Source: SG8-30 sp963710135 (GTDB lineage Bacteria > Pseudomonadota > Gammaproteobacteria > Steroidobacterales > Steroidobacteraceae). Taken from it: DNA of 64,000 nucleotides. Location of the stretch: the NCBI GenBank assembly GCA_963710135.1, contig CAVPYY010000003.1, positions 558,001 to 622,000 on the forward strand, given 5' to 3'. A model generated the notes under the pieces. That model worked only from the letters and a program-made list of their open reading frames with translations, was not told the origin of the DNA and searched no databases. This document shows, piece after piece, positions 1 through 9,361 of this stretch. Numbering within the stretch: position 1 is the stretch's first letter; each line of letters begins with the position of its first letter. Made by a program: the position numbers and the translations under genes.

Positions 1-1411
1 ACCATTCGTCACGGTAGCGGCTGGCGTCACGATTCACGCCGTGCATGACGAACAGCACCGGCGTGTCGGCGGTCACCGCTTCCGGCAGCGCAAGCCAGAC
101 CTGCAGGGGCGGACCGGACCAGCCGTCAAAGCGGAAATGGGTATCGGCCTCGACGGCGCGCGCCGGTTGCGCCGGCTCGTCGAGCAACGTCTCCATCAGT
201 GCCCGCGCCGACTCCTGACCGAGCCGCCAGACGATGTCGCGGTCGGTCTCGTCGCCGACCTCGAAGGTCACGGCCGGGATGCCATAGGTCTTGTACACCC
301 ACGTCTTGGCAGTGGGGGTGTCGGCCTGGTGGCCGGGTTTGCGATTGACGGTGTAGCCCGGGAGACGTTCCTGGGTGCGCGCCAGCCAGCGCCGCTCGAA
401 GTACTGCGGAACCACCGGGTCCTCGTCGCGCTGCGTGTAGAACACGTCCTCACGGGTTGCATGAAAATCGAGCAGCACCCTGGGCGAGGTGGCTTCGTCC
501 CGCGCCAGCGAAGCCAGCAGGTCCCGCATCAGGCGGGTCTCGGGCTGCGTGAACGGACCCCAGTCGCGGTTGATGTCCACGCCACCCGCGTTCTGGCGCC
601 AGTGACCCATGGCCACTCCGTCAGGGTTGAGCTCGGGCACGGCGACCACTTGATAGCGGCGCCGGAAGTGCCGGGCCAGTTCGCTGTCTTCCAGCAGCGC
701 CTCCATGAACGGCTGCAGGACGATCGCCCCGGGCACCTCCGGCGGATGTTGCCGCCCGACCAGCACTACCGTACCGGCCTGCTCTGCGCTGCGCGGGCTG
801 CTCAGCACGTCGATCGGTCGGCGCTGCACCGACCACCCCAGACGCGAGACGTCGACGACCTGCCTCGCCGACAGCGTGCCGAGCCACTGGGCATAGCGCT
901 CGGCCGGCCACAGCTCCTGCGCGGCCACCCACAAGGGCTGTGCATCGACGCCGAGCTTGAGCGTGGCCGTCGAGCCGTCGTCGGAAACATGAAGGGCCTT
1001 GTCCGCCAGCCGTTGCCACTGCCGGCCATCTTCGCTGAGCTTCGGCCAGTAGCGATGCTTGCCCTCGCCATAGACCAGGGTCACGCGGACGGTGCGCGGC
1101 CCGTCCGACGAGATCCGAAAGGCGTACCACGGGCTCGGATTGATGTTGGCCGCTTCCGGCATGATCAGCACGGCGACCTGGTCCGGGGCCTGGCGATAGC
1201 AGGCGTCCGCGCGCGCCGCCGGGAAATCGGCCTGGATGCGTATATCCCCGAGATCGCAGTCCGTCCATTCGGCCGGTTTCGCATCAGCAGCGAATGCCAG
1301 GCCAAGCAGGGCCGCGCCGAGCCAGTATGGCCGCAAGCGGCCGGACGAACCGCCGCCCACGGCACGGCGTTCGCGGAGGAATCGTGCGGCGGCGGCTTCA
1401 GTTCGACGCAT
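1..1411 (-). CDS. M14 zinc carboxypeptidase fused to an alpha/beta-hydrolase domain (3' end outside window)
   Basis: Reading the minus strand from ATG 1411 gives about 470 residues without a stop to the window edge. A hydrophobic stretch near residues 28-42 (YWLGAALLGLAFAADA) suggests export. An N-terminal beta domain precedes an M14 catalytic domain: HPPE near residue 220 (zinc His and Glu), NPDG near 260, INRDW just after it, FHATR near 314 (third zinc ligand) and TFEVGDE near 380 (catalytic Glu). After residue about 425 the chain continues as the start of an alpha/beta-hydrolase (LFVMHGVNRDASRY, oxyanion-hole HG), which is cut by the window edge. The start lies 14 bp inside the upstream M28 peptidase gene, so translation is probably coupled. 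It is likely an exported peptidase acting on products of that enzyme. The M14 part is confident; the second domain is inferred from its first ~45 residues. Confidence 0.8.
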   Translation of the reverse strand, partial: MRRTEAAAARFLRERRAVGGGSSGRLRPYWLGAALLGLAFAADAKPAEWTDCDLGDIRIQADFPAARADACYRQAPDQVAVLIMPEAANINPSPWYAFRISSDGPRTVRVTLVYGEGKHRYWPKLSEDGRQWQRLADKALHVSDDGSTATLKLGVDAQPLWVAAQELWPAERYAQWLGTLSARQVVDVSRLGWSVQRRPIDVLSSPRSAEQAGTVVLVGRQHPPEVPGAIVLQPFMEALLEDSELARHFRRRYQVVAVPELNPDGVAMGHWRQNAGGVDINRDWGPFTQPETRLMRDLLASLARDEATSPRVLLDFHATREDVFYTQRDEDPVVPQYFERRWLARTQERLPGYTVNRKPGHQADTPTAKTWVYKTYGIPAVTFEVGDETDRDIVWRLGQESARALMETLLDEPAQPARAVEADTHFRFDGWSGPPLQVWLALPEAVTADTPVLFVMHGVNRDASRYRDEW

Positions 1412-2936
1412 CGTTTCTCAGCGCCGACAGCGGGTACTGGTTGACCTCATCGATGATCCGGGCGAACGCGCGCGCCACCGACTCGAGTCCAGGCAGCGGC
1501 ACCCGCTCGGGAGTATCGAGATCCGTGTGGTAGATCGCGTGGTCGATGACGTGGATACCCGGCGCATCCTCATAGACCTGTGAAAGCTCGCCGCCAGGCC
1601 GCCGCTCGGGCTCCGAGTAGAGCGCGATACCGAAGTCGCGGAATGCTGTGCGCGCGATGGTCTTCAGTTGATCGCTGCCCCCGACGTACCAGCGTCGGGC
1701 GCTGACCGTGTTCGATGCCACAAGTCTCTCGCCCACCAGGTAGGTTTGCACCTGCGAGGTGTGCTCGCAGTTCACGAGCAACGCGGTCTTCGCGAACATG
1801 TGCTGCATGTTGTTGTGAATCCAGCGGATGCCCGCCTGCTCGCCGGACGGGGCATGATGAGCCGAGGTCGTGAAGAACACCATGTTCCGCGGCCGCTTCT
1901 CCAGCGGCTGGGCCCGGAAGAACTCGGCGAGTTCCAGCAGTGTCCCGACACCCGAGGCGTTGTCCATCGCGCCTTCGAAGAACGCGTCGGTGTGGGCCAT
2001 CACTGCGATGTGCTCGTCGCTGCTGCCCTTGAGTTCTCCCCACACGCTCGCAGTCTTGAGGCCCTCGCGCCGCTCCACGTCCAGGCGCAGCCGGAGCCTG
2101 ACGGGTGCTCCCTGTTCGATCAGGGCCCGCAACGCGCGCCCGTCGTCGTTGCCCAGCATGAAGGTCGGCATGCGGGCTGGCGGCTCGGTGCCGCCGGCGC
2201 GGGGTATGTTCTGCACGTTGCCCGGGAAGCCCAGGATGATGAACAGCGCGGCCGCGCCGGCCCGATCCGCCGTGCCGATGACGCCGTTCGTCAGCGCCGT
2301 GTTGGTGCGCCCGCCGGGATTGGGAAAGCCGTAGGCCACGACCGCCTTGCCGCGGACATCCCGGCCGATGAAGTCGGCGACGGTTCCTGTCCCGACCCAG
2401 ACCGGCTGCAACTCGGTTGCCGCCGTGCCAACGGAATTGAACAGTGGAAAGGCGCTGTCGAGGCGCAGGGTCTCGTCCCCGCTCGTCACGCCTACCTCCC
2501 AGGACGTTGGAAACCATTGGGGAGGCAGGTCGAACTCCTGCACGCGGATGTTCTCGAGGCCGATCCTGCGGAACTGGCCGGCCACCCACTCGGTGGTCTC
2601 GTGGTCCGCGGCGGTTCCCGTTATCCGCCCCCAGTACTGGTTGCCTCCTGCCCGGCTGCGCTGCGAGATGTCGGCCAGCGCCTGCACGTGCCGCTTGATC
2701 CGTGCGCCGTCGATGCGCTCGTACTGCTGCGCCGCGGCCGGCAGTGGCCAGCTGAGGTACTCGCTGTCGCTGAGCCAGACCGGCGGCCGATAGGCGTTCC
2801 GGCCGCGGGCCTCGGTCGGGGAGCCGCTGCTCGTTCCTGGCACGGCAGCAGCCGATACGCTGTCTGCCCGGGCGACTGACGCCCCGGCCGCCACGACGGC
2901 CATCAGCGTCAGCGTCATCAGCCACCCGCTTTTCAT
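1398..2936 (-). CDS. Exported M28 family zinc aminopeptidase with PA-type domain
   Basis: 512-residue protein with a cleavable signal peptide (MKSGWLMTLTLMAVVAAGAS, then ARADS). A protease-associated-like region lies around residues 170-265. The di-zinc M28 core then shows HTD near residue 315, MDNASG about ten residues later (bridging Asp), PSGEQAG near 364 (Glu), NCEHT near 385 and a final HTDLDTP near 469. These are the zinc ligands and general-base region of the family, so the enzyme should release N-terminal residues from peptides in the periplasm or outside the cell. It sits between the DASS transporter gene (22 bp upstream) and the M14 gene, which it overlaps, consistent with one minus-strand operon. 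Exact substrate is unknown. Confidence 0.9.
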   Translation of the reverse strand: MKSGWLMTLTLMAVVAAGASVARADSVSAAAVPGTSSGSPTEARGRNAYRPPVWLSDSEYLSWPLPAAAQQYERIDGARIKRHVQALADISQRSRAGGNQYWGRITGTAADHETTEWVAGQFRRIGLENIRVQEFDLPPQWFPTSWEVGVTSGDETLRLDSAFPLFNSVGTAATELQPVWVGTGTVADFIGRDVRGKAVVAYGFPNPGGRTNTALTNGVIGTADRAGAAALFIILGFPGNVQNIPRAGGTEPPARMPTFMLGNDDGRALRALIEQGAPVRLRLRLDVERREGLKTASVWGELKGSSDEHIAVMAHTDAFFEGAMDNASGVGTLLELAEFFRAQPLEKRPRNMVFFTTSAHHAPSGEQAGIRWIHNNMQHMFAKTALLVNCEHTSQVQTYLVGERLVASNTVSARRWYVGGSDQLKTIARTAFRDFGIALYSEPERRPGGELSQVYEDAPGIHVIDHAIYHTDLDTPERVPLPGLESVARAFARIIDEVNQYPLSALRNDASN

Positions 2937-2958
2937 GTCAGCACCTCGCCTCGGTGTC

Positions 2959-4473
2959 CTATTGCAGGGCTGCAGGCGCCACGTACAGCGCCGTCAAGGT
3001 CACGATGATGATCCCGATCAGGTTCAGCACGAAGCCGGCTCGAACCATCTGCGGAATGCTGATGGCACCCGTCGCGAACACGATGGCGTTGGGTGGCGTG
3101 GCGACCGGCAGCATGAAGGCACAACTGGCCGCGATCGTGATCGGCACGGTGAGGATCAGCGGCGGGACGCCTGCCTGTATCGCGATGGCCCCCATGACCG
3201 GTAGCAGCGTGGCGGTGGTCGCCAGGTTGCTGGTCAGCTCCGTCAGGAAGATCACCAGGGTCACGGCGGCGACCACCAGCACGACCAAGCCCAGGGCGTT
3301 GAGCGGTGCCAGGCTTTCGCCCAGCCACAGCGCCAGGCCCGACTCAGACACGACGGCCGCCAGGCTCAGCCCCCCACCGAAGAGTATCAGCACACCCCAC
3401 GGCAACCGGCCGACGTCGTGCCAGGTCATGAGCTGCGGCTGGGACACGCTGCCGCTCGGCATCATGAACAGCAGCACCGCTGCGGTCATGACGATCCCCG
3501 CGTCGGAAACCCCGGTCAGGCCGAGCCACTCCGTCAGCGGGCGCCGCAGCATCCAGCAGAGGATGACGGCGACAAAAATGACGGCCACCCGCCGCTCGGG
3601 CGTCGTGATCGGCCCCATCTCGGCACGCAGCGCGTGCAGATGCGCCTTGACCGCCGCGCTCTCCGGGACGTCGACCGGAAACAGCAAGCGGGTCAGCACC
3701 AGCCACGCGAGCGGCAGCATCACGAAGCTCACCGGCACGCCGACCAGCATCCACTGCGCGAAGCTGATCTCGATGCCGTAGTTGGCGTCCAGGTACCCGA
3801 TCAGCAGGGCATTGGGTGGCGTGCCGACCAGCGTGGCGAGTCCGCCGATGCTCGCGGAGTACGCCAGCCCGAGCAGCATGGCCACCTGGAAGTTGGAGCG
3901 GTTCTGCTCCGTGAGGTCGGGAACGTTGTCACGGATCACGGCGATGATCGACAGCACGATCGGCAGCAGCATCATGGTGGTGGAGGTGTTGGTCATCCAC
4001 ATGCTGAGCAGCGCACACACCAGCATGAAGCCACCGATCAACCGGCGTCCGTCCGTTCCGGTGCGCTCCAGGATGGCGAGCGCTATCCGGCGATGCAGTC
4101 GCCAGCGCTCCAGCGCCAGCGCGAGGATGAAGCCGCCGAGAAACAGGAAGATGATCGGGTTGGCGTAGTGCGAAGCCGCCTGGCCGATCGTCGCCAGGCC
4201 CAGGGGATCGAACATCACCAGGGGAATGAACGCCGTTGCGGCGACCGGTATCGCCTCGGTGGCCCACCAGATCGCCATCCACAGACCAACCGCCGCGGCA
4301 TGCCAGGCGTTGGCGTCCATCGTCTGCTGCCACGGCTCGAGCACCATCATCAGCGCGAACACCGCCGGCCCCAGCACACGGCCGACGCGCTGGTAGGTTT
4401 CGGGCGGCCGGTTCAGGCCCGGCTCGGTTGCTTGCGGACTGGTGATCACATCGGCTCTCCGGCCGCCGGGCAC
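2959..4473 (-). CDS. DASS/SLC13 family sodium-coupled dicarboxylate transporter
   Basis: 504-residue polytopic membrane protein of the divalent anion:Na+ symporter family. Two pseudo-symmetric substrate/sodium motifs are visible: WMTNTSTTMM in the first half and TSNLATTATLLP in the second. Hydrophobic helices fill residues about 30-500. Family members carry C4-dicarboxylates such as succinate, fumarate and malate, citrate or sulfate; the nearby exported argininosuccinate-lyase homologue makes a C4-dicarboxylate the attractive guess. The longest frame begins at GTG 4473. A GGAGAG sequence placed just before GTG 4449 in the same frame makes that a plausible alternative start, shortening the protein by eight residues. 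It follows the TonB-receptor gene after 48 bp. Confidence 0.88.
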   Translation of the reverse strand: MPGGRRADVITSPQATEPGLNRPPETYQRVGRVLGPAVFALMMVLEPWQQTMDANAWHAAAVGLWMAIWWATEAIPVAATAFIPLVMFDPLGLATIGQAASHYANPIIFLFLGGFILALALERWRLHRRIALAILERTGTDGRRLIGGFMLVCALLSMWMTNTSTTMMLLPIVLSIIAVIRDNVPDLTEQNRSNFQVAMLLGLAYSASIGGLATLVGTPPNALLIGYLDANYGIEISFAQWMLVGVPVSFVMLPLAWLVLTRLLFPVDVPESAAVKAHLHALRAEMGPITTPERRVAVIFVAVILCWMLRRPLTEWLGLTGVSDAGIVMTAAVLLFMMPSGSVSQPQLMTWHDVGRLPWGVLILFGGGLSLAAVVSESGLALWLGESLAPLNALGLVVLVVAAVTLVIFLTELTSNLATTATLLPVMGAIAIQAGVPPLILTVPITIAASCAFMLPVATPPNAIVFATGAISIPQMVRAGFVLNLIGIIIVTLTALYVAPAALQ

Positions 4474-4479
4474 GCATCG

Positions 4480-4501
4480 GGAGGGGGGCTGCCCCCCCTC
4501 C
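4480..4501. repeat. Perfect GC-only hairpin between receptor and transporter genes
   Basis: GGAGGGGGG pairs with CCCCCCTCC across a four-base loop, 9 bp of stem with only G-C or A-T pairs. It lies in the 48-bp gap between the TonB receptor stop and the DASS start. No T-run follows it on the minus strand, so it is not a textbook intrinsic terminator. It could stabilise the upstream mRNA end or attenuate expression of the downstream genes. Confidence 0.5.
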
Positions 4502-4521
4502 GCTCAGCGGCTCGATGCGGT

Positions 4522-7500
4522 TCAGTTCTTGCCGAAGCCGACCCGTATGTCGAGGTAGAACGACCTGCCCCAGTCCGAGTGCACGTCCGACAGGTAGCCG
4601 AAGAAGTCGTCGGCGAGCGGCGCACGCTCGTCGCTCAGGTTGTTGACGCCGAGGCGTGCCCGCACCTCGCTGCTGCCGACGCCGAACGTGTAGTCCATCG
4701 TCGCGTTGTAGGTCGTCATCGACGGCAGCACATAGCGCGTTCCGTCGTCGAGCGTCAGGCTGCTCTGGTACACGCTGCCGATGCGGAAGCCTGACAACGA
4801 GGCCCCCCATTTTCCCTGGCGCCAGGCCAGGGTGACGTTCTGCCGGTCCGCCGGGTTGCCGTCGCGCCGGATCAGGTCGGCAAACCCGGTGATGGGAAAG
4901 CTCGCCGGGATGAGCCCGTCCGCCTGCGCCTGTACCAGCTCGCCCGCCTCGCCCCCGGCGACCTGCTCATACTTCTCGAGGAAGGATCCGGCATAGCGCA
5001 GACTGAAGCGGCCGACCTTGGTGCGCAGGCTGTAGTCGATGCTGACGTCTATGCCCCGCACGGTACGGGTATCGAGATTCTGGTAGATGTCATCGATGAA
5101 CTCGATGTTGCCCGCCGGGCAGATGCCCGCCGCCGTGTAGATGGCGGCCGCCTCCGGGGAGATGTTCGGATCGCGAACGACCGCCGGGTCGCCCACGCCG
5201 GCACAGTTGCCCGTGCCCGCCTCCAGGCGCCGCAGCAGGTCGAGCAGTGTGTGGTTCTCCTCGCCGAGCAGGCCGATCGTGTCGGTCTTCTCGATCTCCC
5301 AGTAGTCGACCGCCAGCAGCAGATTGTCGAGCGGCTCGATGACCACACCGACCGACCAGTTTTCCGACTTCTCCGGCTTGAGCTCCTCGCTGCCCTGTGC
5401 GAGCCGCCGCAGCGAGTTGACGCAATCGATCGTGGCCTGGTTGGGGTCGCCGCCATTCTCGGCCGCGTACAGGCAGGCGTAGTCGGTCAGGCCCGTGTTG
5501 ATGCGCGCGACGATCTCCTCGTTGACGGTCACCAGGTTCGGCACCCGGAAGCCCTGCGACCAGGAGCCGCGGATCAGCAGCGGCTCCCAGGGTCGCCAGC
5601 CGAAGGCGAACTTGCCCACCGTCGTGTCGCCGATATCGGAGAAGTTCTCGTAGCGCAATGCGGCCTGCACGTCGAAGTTGCTGAACACCGGGATCGAGAA
5701 CTCGGTGAACAGCGAGTCGACGTTGCGGCTGCCCTTGTTGTCGGGCGTCGGCGAGGAGTTGATGACGTCGGAGATCAGTGGGTAGGTGTCGCCGTCGAAA
5801 TCGGTCCAGGTAATGGTGCCGTCGAGCCGCGGGTCACGATCGTCCTTGAAGGACTCCCGCCTGCGCTCGTAGCCGGCGACCATGCCCACCGGACCGGCGG
5901 GCAGGCTGAACAGTTCATTGTTCGAGGCCTTGACGTCGAACATCGTGAGTTCAGCCTCACTCTTGCGGTAGACGTCGATCAGGGCCCGCTCGATGTTGTT
6001 GTCGACGCCGCCGCTGAACGGGTTGTAGGCCGCCGGTGTCGGGTCGTCGAGGGCTTCCTGCATCAGCGAAGCTGAAACACGGTTGTGGGTGAGGTCGTCT
6101 GCGGTGGCGTTGTTCCACAGCACCGCGGTCTCCCAGTCCCAGTCACCGGCGGAGCCGCGCAATCCCTGCAGCACGCGCCAGGATTCACCGTCGTTGTCTA
6201 CGATTCGCGGAAATTCCGCCCAGCGGTAGTTGTCGATCTCGAGCTGCAGGCCATTCGGAAACTGCGTGTCCAGCAAACCGGGAAGCCTGTTGGGCGAACC
6301 CACGGGGCCGAACGGATTCCAGTAGTTCTGCGCGCCGACCCGGAGCTTCTCCGTGCTGACGATCGCGCTCGGATGCCGGAAGGTGTTGGTCTTGGACTGG
6401 TACCAGGACAGCTCGGAGAAGGCTTCCAGGCCATTGTCGAACTCGTGGTTGAAGTACACGAAAACGTTGGCGCGCTTGAGGTCCGACCGCAGGTCGCGGT
6501 TGGCATTCATGTTGTAGCGAAAGGTGCCCTGGTTGTCGCGTCCACCGCAGGTGCCGTACCCCAGCGGCTCCGGCCACCCCAATGCGGTGTCGCAGCGGGG
6601 CTCGCCAACCGGATAGGTCTCGAACTCGCCCGCCGCGTCGGTGTACACGCCGCTCAGGCCGAGGCCGGATACCGACTGCACCACGTCGTACTGGCCATAC
6701 AGGGAGTTGACGCTATCGTTCCGGAAGCGGCTGTCATCCTCCCAGGGAGAACCCGCCGGAATACGCGACGTGAAGTCGGCGTTCGCCCACCTCGGGTCGT
6801 CCTGCGCATTGATGCGGTCACGGTCGAAATAGCTGGTGAACACGCCAATGTTGCTGCGGCCTTCGTTGAAGGTCTTGCCGAACTCGAGATACACGGTCTG
6901 GTTGCTGCGATCGAAGTTATCGTAATCCGTGTAGCGCATCCCGAGGTTCAACCCCTCGAAGTCCTTTTTCAGCACGGTGTTGAAGACGCCCGCTACGGCA
7001 TCGGCCCCGTAGATCGCCGACGCACCCTCGCGCAGCACTTCCACGCGTTCGATGCCATAGACCGGGAGCGCATTGGCGTTCGCGGTGTTGACCGGCACGA
7101 AACTGCCGCCTACCAATTCGGTCTGGTAGTTCGCCGCGTTGACCACCCGCCGGCCGTTGAGCAGCACCAGCGTGTTGCCCGTGCCGAGACTGCGCAGATT
7201 GAATGCGCCGACGTCGCCGCGCGCGGAGTTCACGCCGCCGCTGATGTTGGCCGCCTCGTTGAAGAAGTTGTTGCCGTTCTCCGGGATCAGGTCGAGCAAC
7301 TGGTCGCCGGAGTCGATGCCGAAGGCCTCGATGGTCTCGCTGCTGACCACCGATACCGGCAGCGCCTCGGAGATCAACGCGCCCTTGATCTGGGAGCCGG
7401 TTACGACCACCTCTTCCAGGGCCACGGGCCGAGCGTCACTTTGCTGAGCCAGCGCCGAACCACCAACCAGCGGCGCGACGAGACACGTCGTCCGGGCAGC

Positions 7501-7542
7501 TGCCGCCAAGGCGGCCGCAGCCAGATTCCTGGACCCTTTCAT
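4522..7542 (-). CDS. TonB-dependent outer-membrane receptor
   Basis: 1006 residues with a signal peptide ending near GGSALAQ, a TonB-box-like/plug start LEEVVVTGSQIKG at about residues 43-55, a plug domain with GTGNTLVLLNGRRVV and YGIERVEVLREGASAIYGADAVAGVFN (residues about 120-190), and a long beta-barrel ending in FYLDIRVGFGKN, an outer-membrane-type C-terminus. The insertion of Cys-containing loops and the large size fit receptors for bulky organic substrates in this group of gammaproteobacteria. A run of G (AGGGGGGA) precedes the ATG. It follows sigma and FecR genes and precedes transporter and peptidase genes, so it is probably the outer-membrane entry point of the same system. The FecR/ECF pair implies induction by the cognate substrate, although no long N-terminal signalling domain is obvious here. 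Confidence 0.93.
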   Translation of the reverse strand: MKGSRNLAAAALAAAARTTCLVAPLVGGSALAQQSDARPVALEEVVVTGSQIKGALISEALPVSVVSSETIEAFGIDSGDQLLDLIPENGNNFFNEAANISGGVNSARGDVGAFNLRSLGTGNTLVLLNGRRVVNAANYQTELVGGSFVPVNTANANALPVYGIERVEVLREGASAIYGADAVAGVFNTVLKKDFEGLNLGMRYTDYDNFDRSNQTVYLEFGKTFNEGRSNIGVFTSYFDRDRINAQDDPRWANADFTSRIPAGSPWEDDSRFRNDSVNSLYGQYDVVQSVSGLGLSGVYTDAAGEFETYPVGEPRCDTALGWPEPLGYGTCGGRDNQGTFRYNMNANRDLRSDLKRANVFVYFNHEFDNGLEAFSELSWYQSKTNTFRHPSAIVSTEKLRVGAQNYWNPFGPVGSPNRLPGLLDTQFPNGLQLEIDNYRWAEFPRIVDNDGESWRVLQGLRGSAGDWDWETAVLWNNATADDLTHNRVSASLMQEALDDPTPAAYNPFSGGVDNNIERALIDVYRKSEAELTMFDVKASNNELFSLPAGPVGMVAGYERRRESFKDDRDPRLDGTITWTDFDGDTYPLISDVINSSPTPDNKGSRNVDSLFTEFSIPVFSNFDVQAALRYENFSDIGDTTVGKFAFGWRPWEPLLIRGSWSQGFRVPNLVTVNEEIVARINTGLTDYACLYAAENGGDPNQATIDCVNSLRRLAQGSEELKPEKSENWSVGVVIEPLDNLLLAVDYWEIEKTDTIGLLGEENHTLLDLLRRLEAGTGNCAGVGDPAVVRDPNISPEAAAIYTAAGICPAGNIEFIDDIYQNLDTRTVRGIDVSIDYSLRTKVGRFSLRYAGSFLEKYEQVAGGEAGELVQAQADGLIPASFPITGFADLIRRDGNPADRQNVTLAWRQGKWGASLSGFRIGSVYQSSLTLDDGTRYVLPSMTTYNATMDYTFGVGSSEVRARLGVNNLSDERAPLADDFFGYLSDVHSDWGRSFYLDIRVGFGKN

Positions 7543-7654
7543 TGTTGTTCCCCCCTGCTCTGAGCGTCGAAAGTTGCCGTCGCACCGTCGATGTTGCGGC
7601 GCTCCGTATGGGTTAACGCTCGAGCAGCGACAAACCCGCTAGTGGGGAGGGAAA

Positions 7655-8731
7655 TCAGTTCGCGCGTGTGGCGTGCACGCTACGCAGGACGACCCAGCCG
7701 GGCCCCGCCTTGTTCACCTCTACGCCGCCACCCGCCTCCAGCTGGGCGAGCAGACCGGAAACATCCCCGAGGGGGTAGCGGCCGGATACGCGAATCTCGC
7801 GCAGGCGCTCATCGGCGAAATGAATGTTGACCGGCGAATAGCGCCGTAGGTCGCGGACCACCGATCGCAGGGGTGCGTCCTGGTAGGTGACGTAGCCCGA
7901 CCGCCACGACAGGTCTCGCTGCAATGCGTCGTTGTCGACCTGGCTCGTCTGCAGGCCTTGGTCCGCCAGCGCCAGCTGGTCGCCGGATTCCAGGACCGTC
8001 GCCTCGCCCCGCGCGCTGAAGTCGACCGAGCCGTCGAATTCGGTCAGAGGCAACTCGGGGGCCGTCCGGGTAACGTCGGCGCGCCCGGCAAGCACGGACA
8101 CCCGCATGCCGGCATTGTCCTCAGCTACCGCAAAGCTCGTGTCGCGCGCCGACACGCTGCCGCGTTCGGTGGTGACGACGAGCGGCTGCGCGCCTGCGGC
8201 GACGTGGAACACCGCGTCGCCGCCGGTGAGGTGTGCGCGGCGTTCATCACCGTCGATCTCGACCTCGAGCGTCGTGCGTGCATTCAGCTCGACCGTGCTG
8301 CCGTCCGCCAGGACCACTTCGCGCACTTCGCCGGTGCGGGTCACGTACGTCCTGGCATCGGTATTGGCGGCAAGGCCCGCCATGAGGCCGAGCACGACCA
8401 GCAGTGACGCCGCCATGGGAGTCCAGTCCGATCGGCCGGACGGTGCCGCCGGACTCGAAGCAGCGGCGGCCGGGCGCGAAGACGGCAGCCGGCGCACATT
8501 CGGCTGTTCCAGCAGGGGCTTGACGTCGCGCAACGTCCGCAGCCGCGCCCAGACCTCCGACAGTTCCTCGAATGCCCAGCGGTGCCGCGGATCCTCGTCC
8601 AGCCACAGCGCGAACGCGGTGCGGTCGTTTTCCTGGCACCGTTCCGAGTCGAGCAGCGCCATCCACCGCGCCGCATCTTCCATGATGGGCTCGGGAATCT
8701 CCTCGGGCAGCCAGTCGCGGAGCGATGTCAT
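7655..8731 (-). CDS. FecR-type anti-sigma regulator
   Basis: 358-residue protein. The N-terminal cytoplasmic DUF4880-like region (EDAARWMALLDSERCQ, WLDEDPRHRWAFEELSEVW) is followed by one membrane helix near residues 105-125 (MAASLLVVLGLMAGLAANT), a periplasmic FecR domain (YVTRTGEVREVVLADGS, VELNARTTLEVEI) and a C-terminal secretin/TonB-short-N-terminal-like segment (YSPVNIHFADERLREIRVSG). FecR proteins relay receptor occupancy to an ECF sigma factor and hold it inactive otherwise. Its ATG overlaps the sigma gene stop (TAATG), the usual translationally coupled pair. Confidence 0.92.
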   Translation of the reverse strand: MTSLRDWLPEEIPEPIMEDAARWMALLDSERCQENDRTAFALWLDEDPRHRWAFEELSEVWARLRTLRDVKPLLEQPNVRRLPSSRPAAAASSPAAPSGRSDWTPMAASLLVVLGLMAGLAANTDARTYVTRTGEVREVVLADGSTVELNARTTLEVEIDGDERRAHLTGGDAVFHVAAGAQPLVVTTERGSVSARDTSFAVAEDNAGMRVSVLAGRADVTRTAPELPLTEFDGSVDFSARGEATVLESGDQLALADQGLQTSQVDNDALQRDLSWRSGYVTYQDAPLRSVVRDLRRYSPVNIHFADERLREIRVSGRYPLGDVSGLLAQLEAGGGVEVNKAGPGWVVLRSVHATRAN

Positions 8732-9297
8732 TACGCGCAGCCTCTGGCGCGTTCGTCCCCGATGTCCTCGTCGCCGGATTCATGCGCGGGCTCGCCCATG
8801 GCTTCCCTGCACTGGCGCAGACCGCGCGCCAGGTGCTTCTCGACCGTGCTGACCGAAATCTGCAGCCGCTCCGCGATCTCCCGCTGGCTGAGCCCCTCGA
8901 TCATGCGCAAGACGAACACATCGCGGCACTTGGGTGTCAGGCCGCTGACCGCGGCCAAGAGCTGCTGCAGTCTCTGGCGGTCGCTGGCCTGATGATCCAC
9001 CGTCTGCTGCTCGCGCCTGAGCTTCTCGCCGATCGACACTGCGGGCGCCGCGGCGGCGACGACCCGCTGGTGACGCAGCCGGCTGAAAGCGAGGTTGCGC
9101 GCGGTCGTGTACACCAGCGCCTCGGGTGTGTGCCCGTCCGGGCCCGTTTCACGCAGCGCGCAATAGACCTGCAGATAGGCGTCCTGGACTACATCCTGCA
9201 CGTCCTGCGGGGAGCGGCAGAAGCGCGAGACATAACGCGCCAGGCCGCTGCTGGTCTCGGCCACCAGCTCGCTGAGCCAGGTATCCGCTTTCTTCAT
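8731..9297 (-). CDS. ECF RNA polymerase sigma factor (FecI-like)
   Basis: 189 residues from ATG 9297 (MKKADTWLSELVAETSSG), chosen because a strong G-run (GGGGGGG) lies directly upstream; a longer reading frame to 9516 has no supporting signal. Region 2 includes RYVSRFCRSPQDVQDVVQDAYLQVY near the N-terminus and region 4 is the helix-turn-helix ECRDVFVLRMIEGLSQ-like segment followed by REIAERLQISVSTVEKHL. It should direct transcription of the TonB-receptor operon once FecR releases it. The downstream fecR-like gene overlaps its stop codon by one base. Confidence 0.92.
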   Translation of the reverse strand: MKKADTWLSELVAETSSGLARYVSRFCRSPQDVQDVVQDAYLQVYCALRETGPDGHTPEALVYTTARNLAFSRLRHQRVVAAAAPAVSIGEKLRREQQTVDHQASDRQRLQQLLAAVSGLTPKCRDVFVLRMIEGLSQREIAERLQISVSTVEKHLARGLRQCREAMGEPAHESGDEDIGDERARGCA

Positions 9298-9361
9298 CCC
9301 CCCCCCGGCGCCGGCCCGGACAGACCGAGCGTGCCACGCGTGGCGGCGTCCGGCAATCGCT

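Noticed and set aside
41..1444. 467-residue plus-strand open frame
   Set aside because: Antisense to the M14 peptidase; low-complexity Arg/Gly/Ala composition, no motif.
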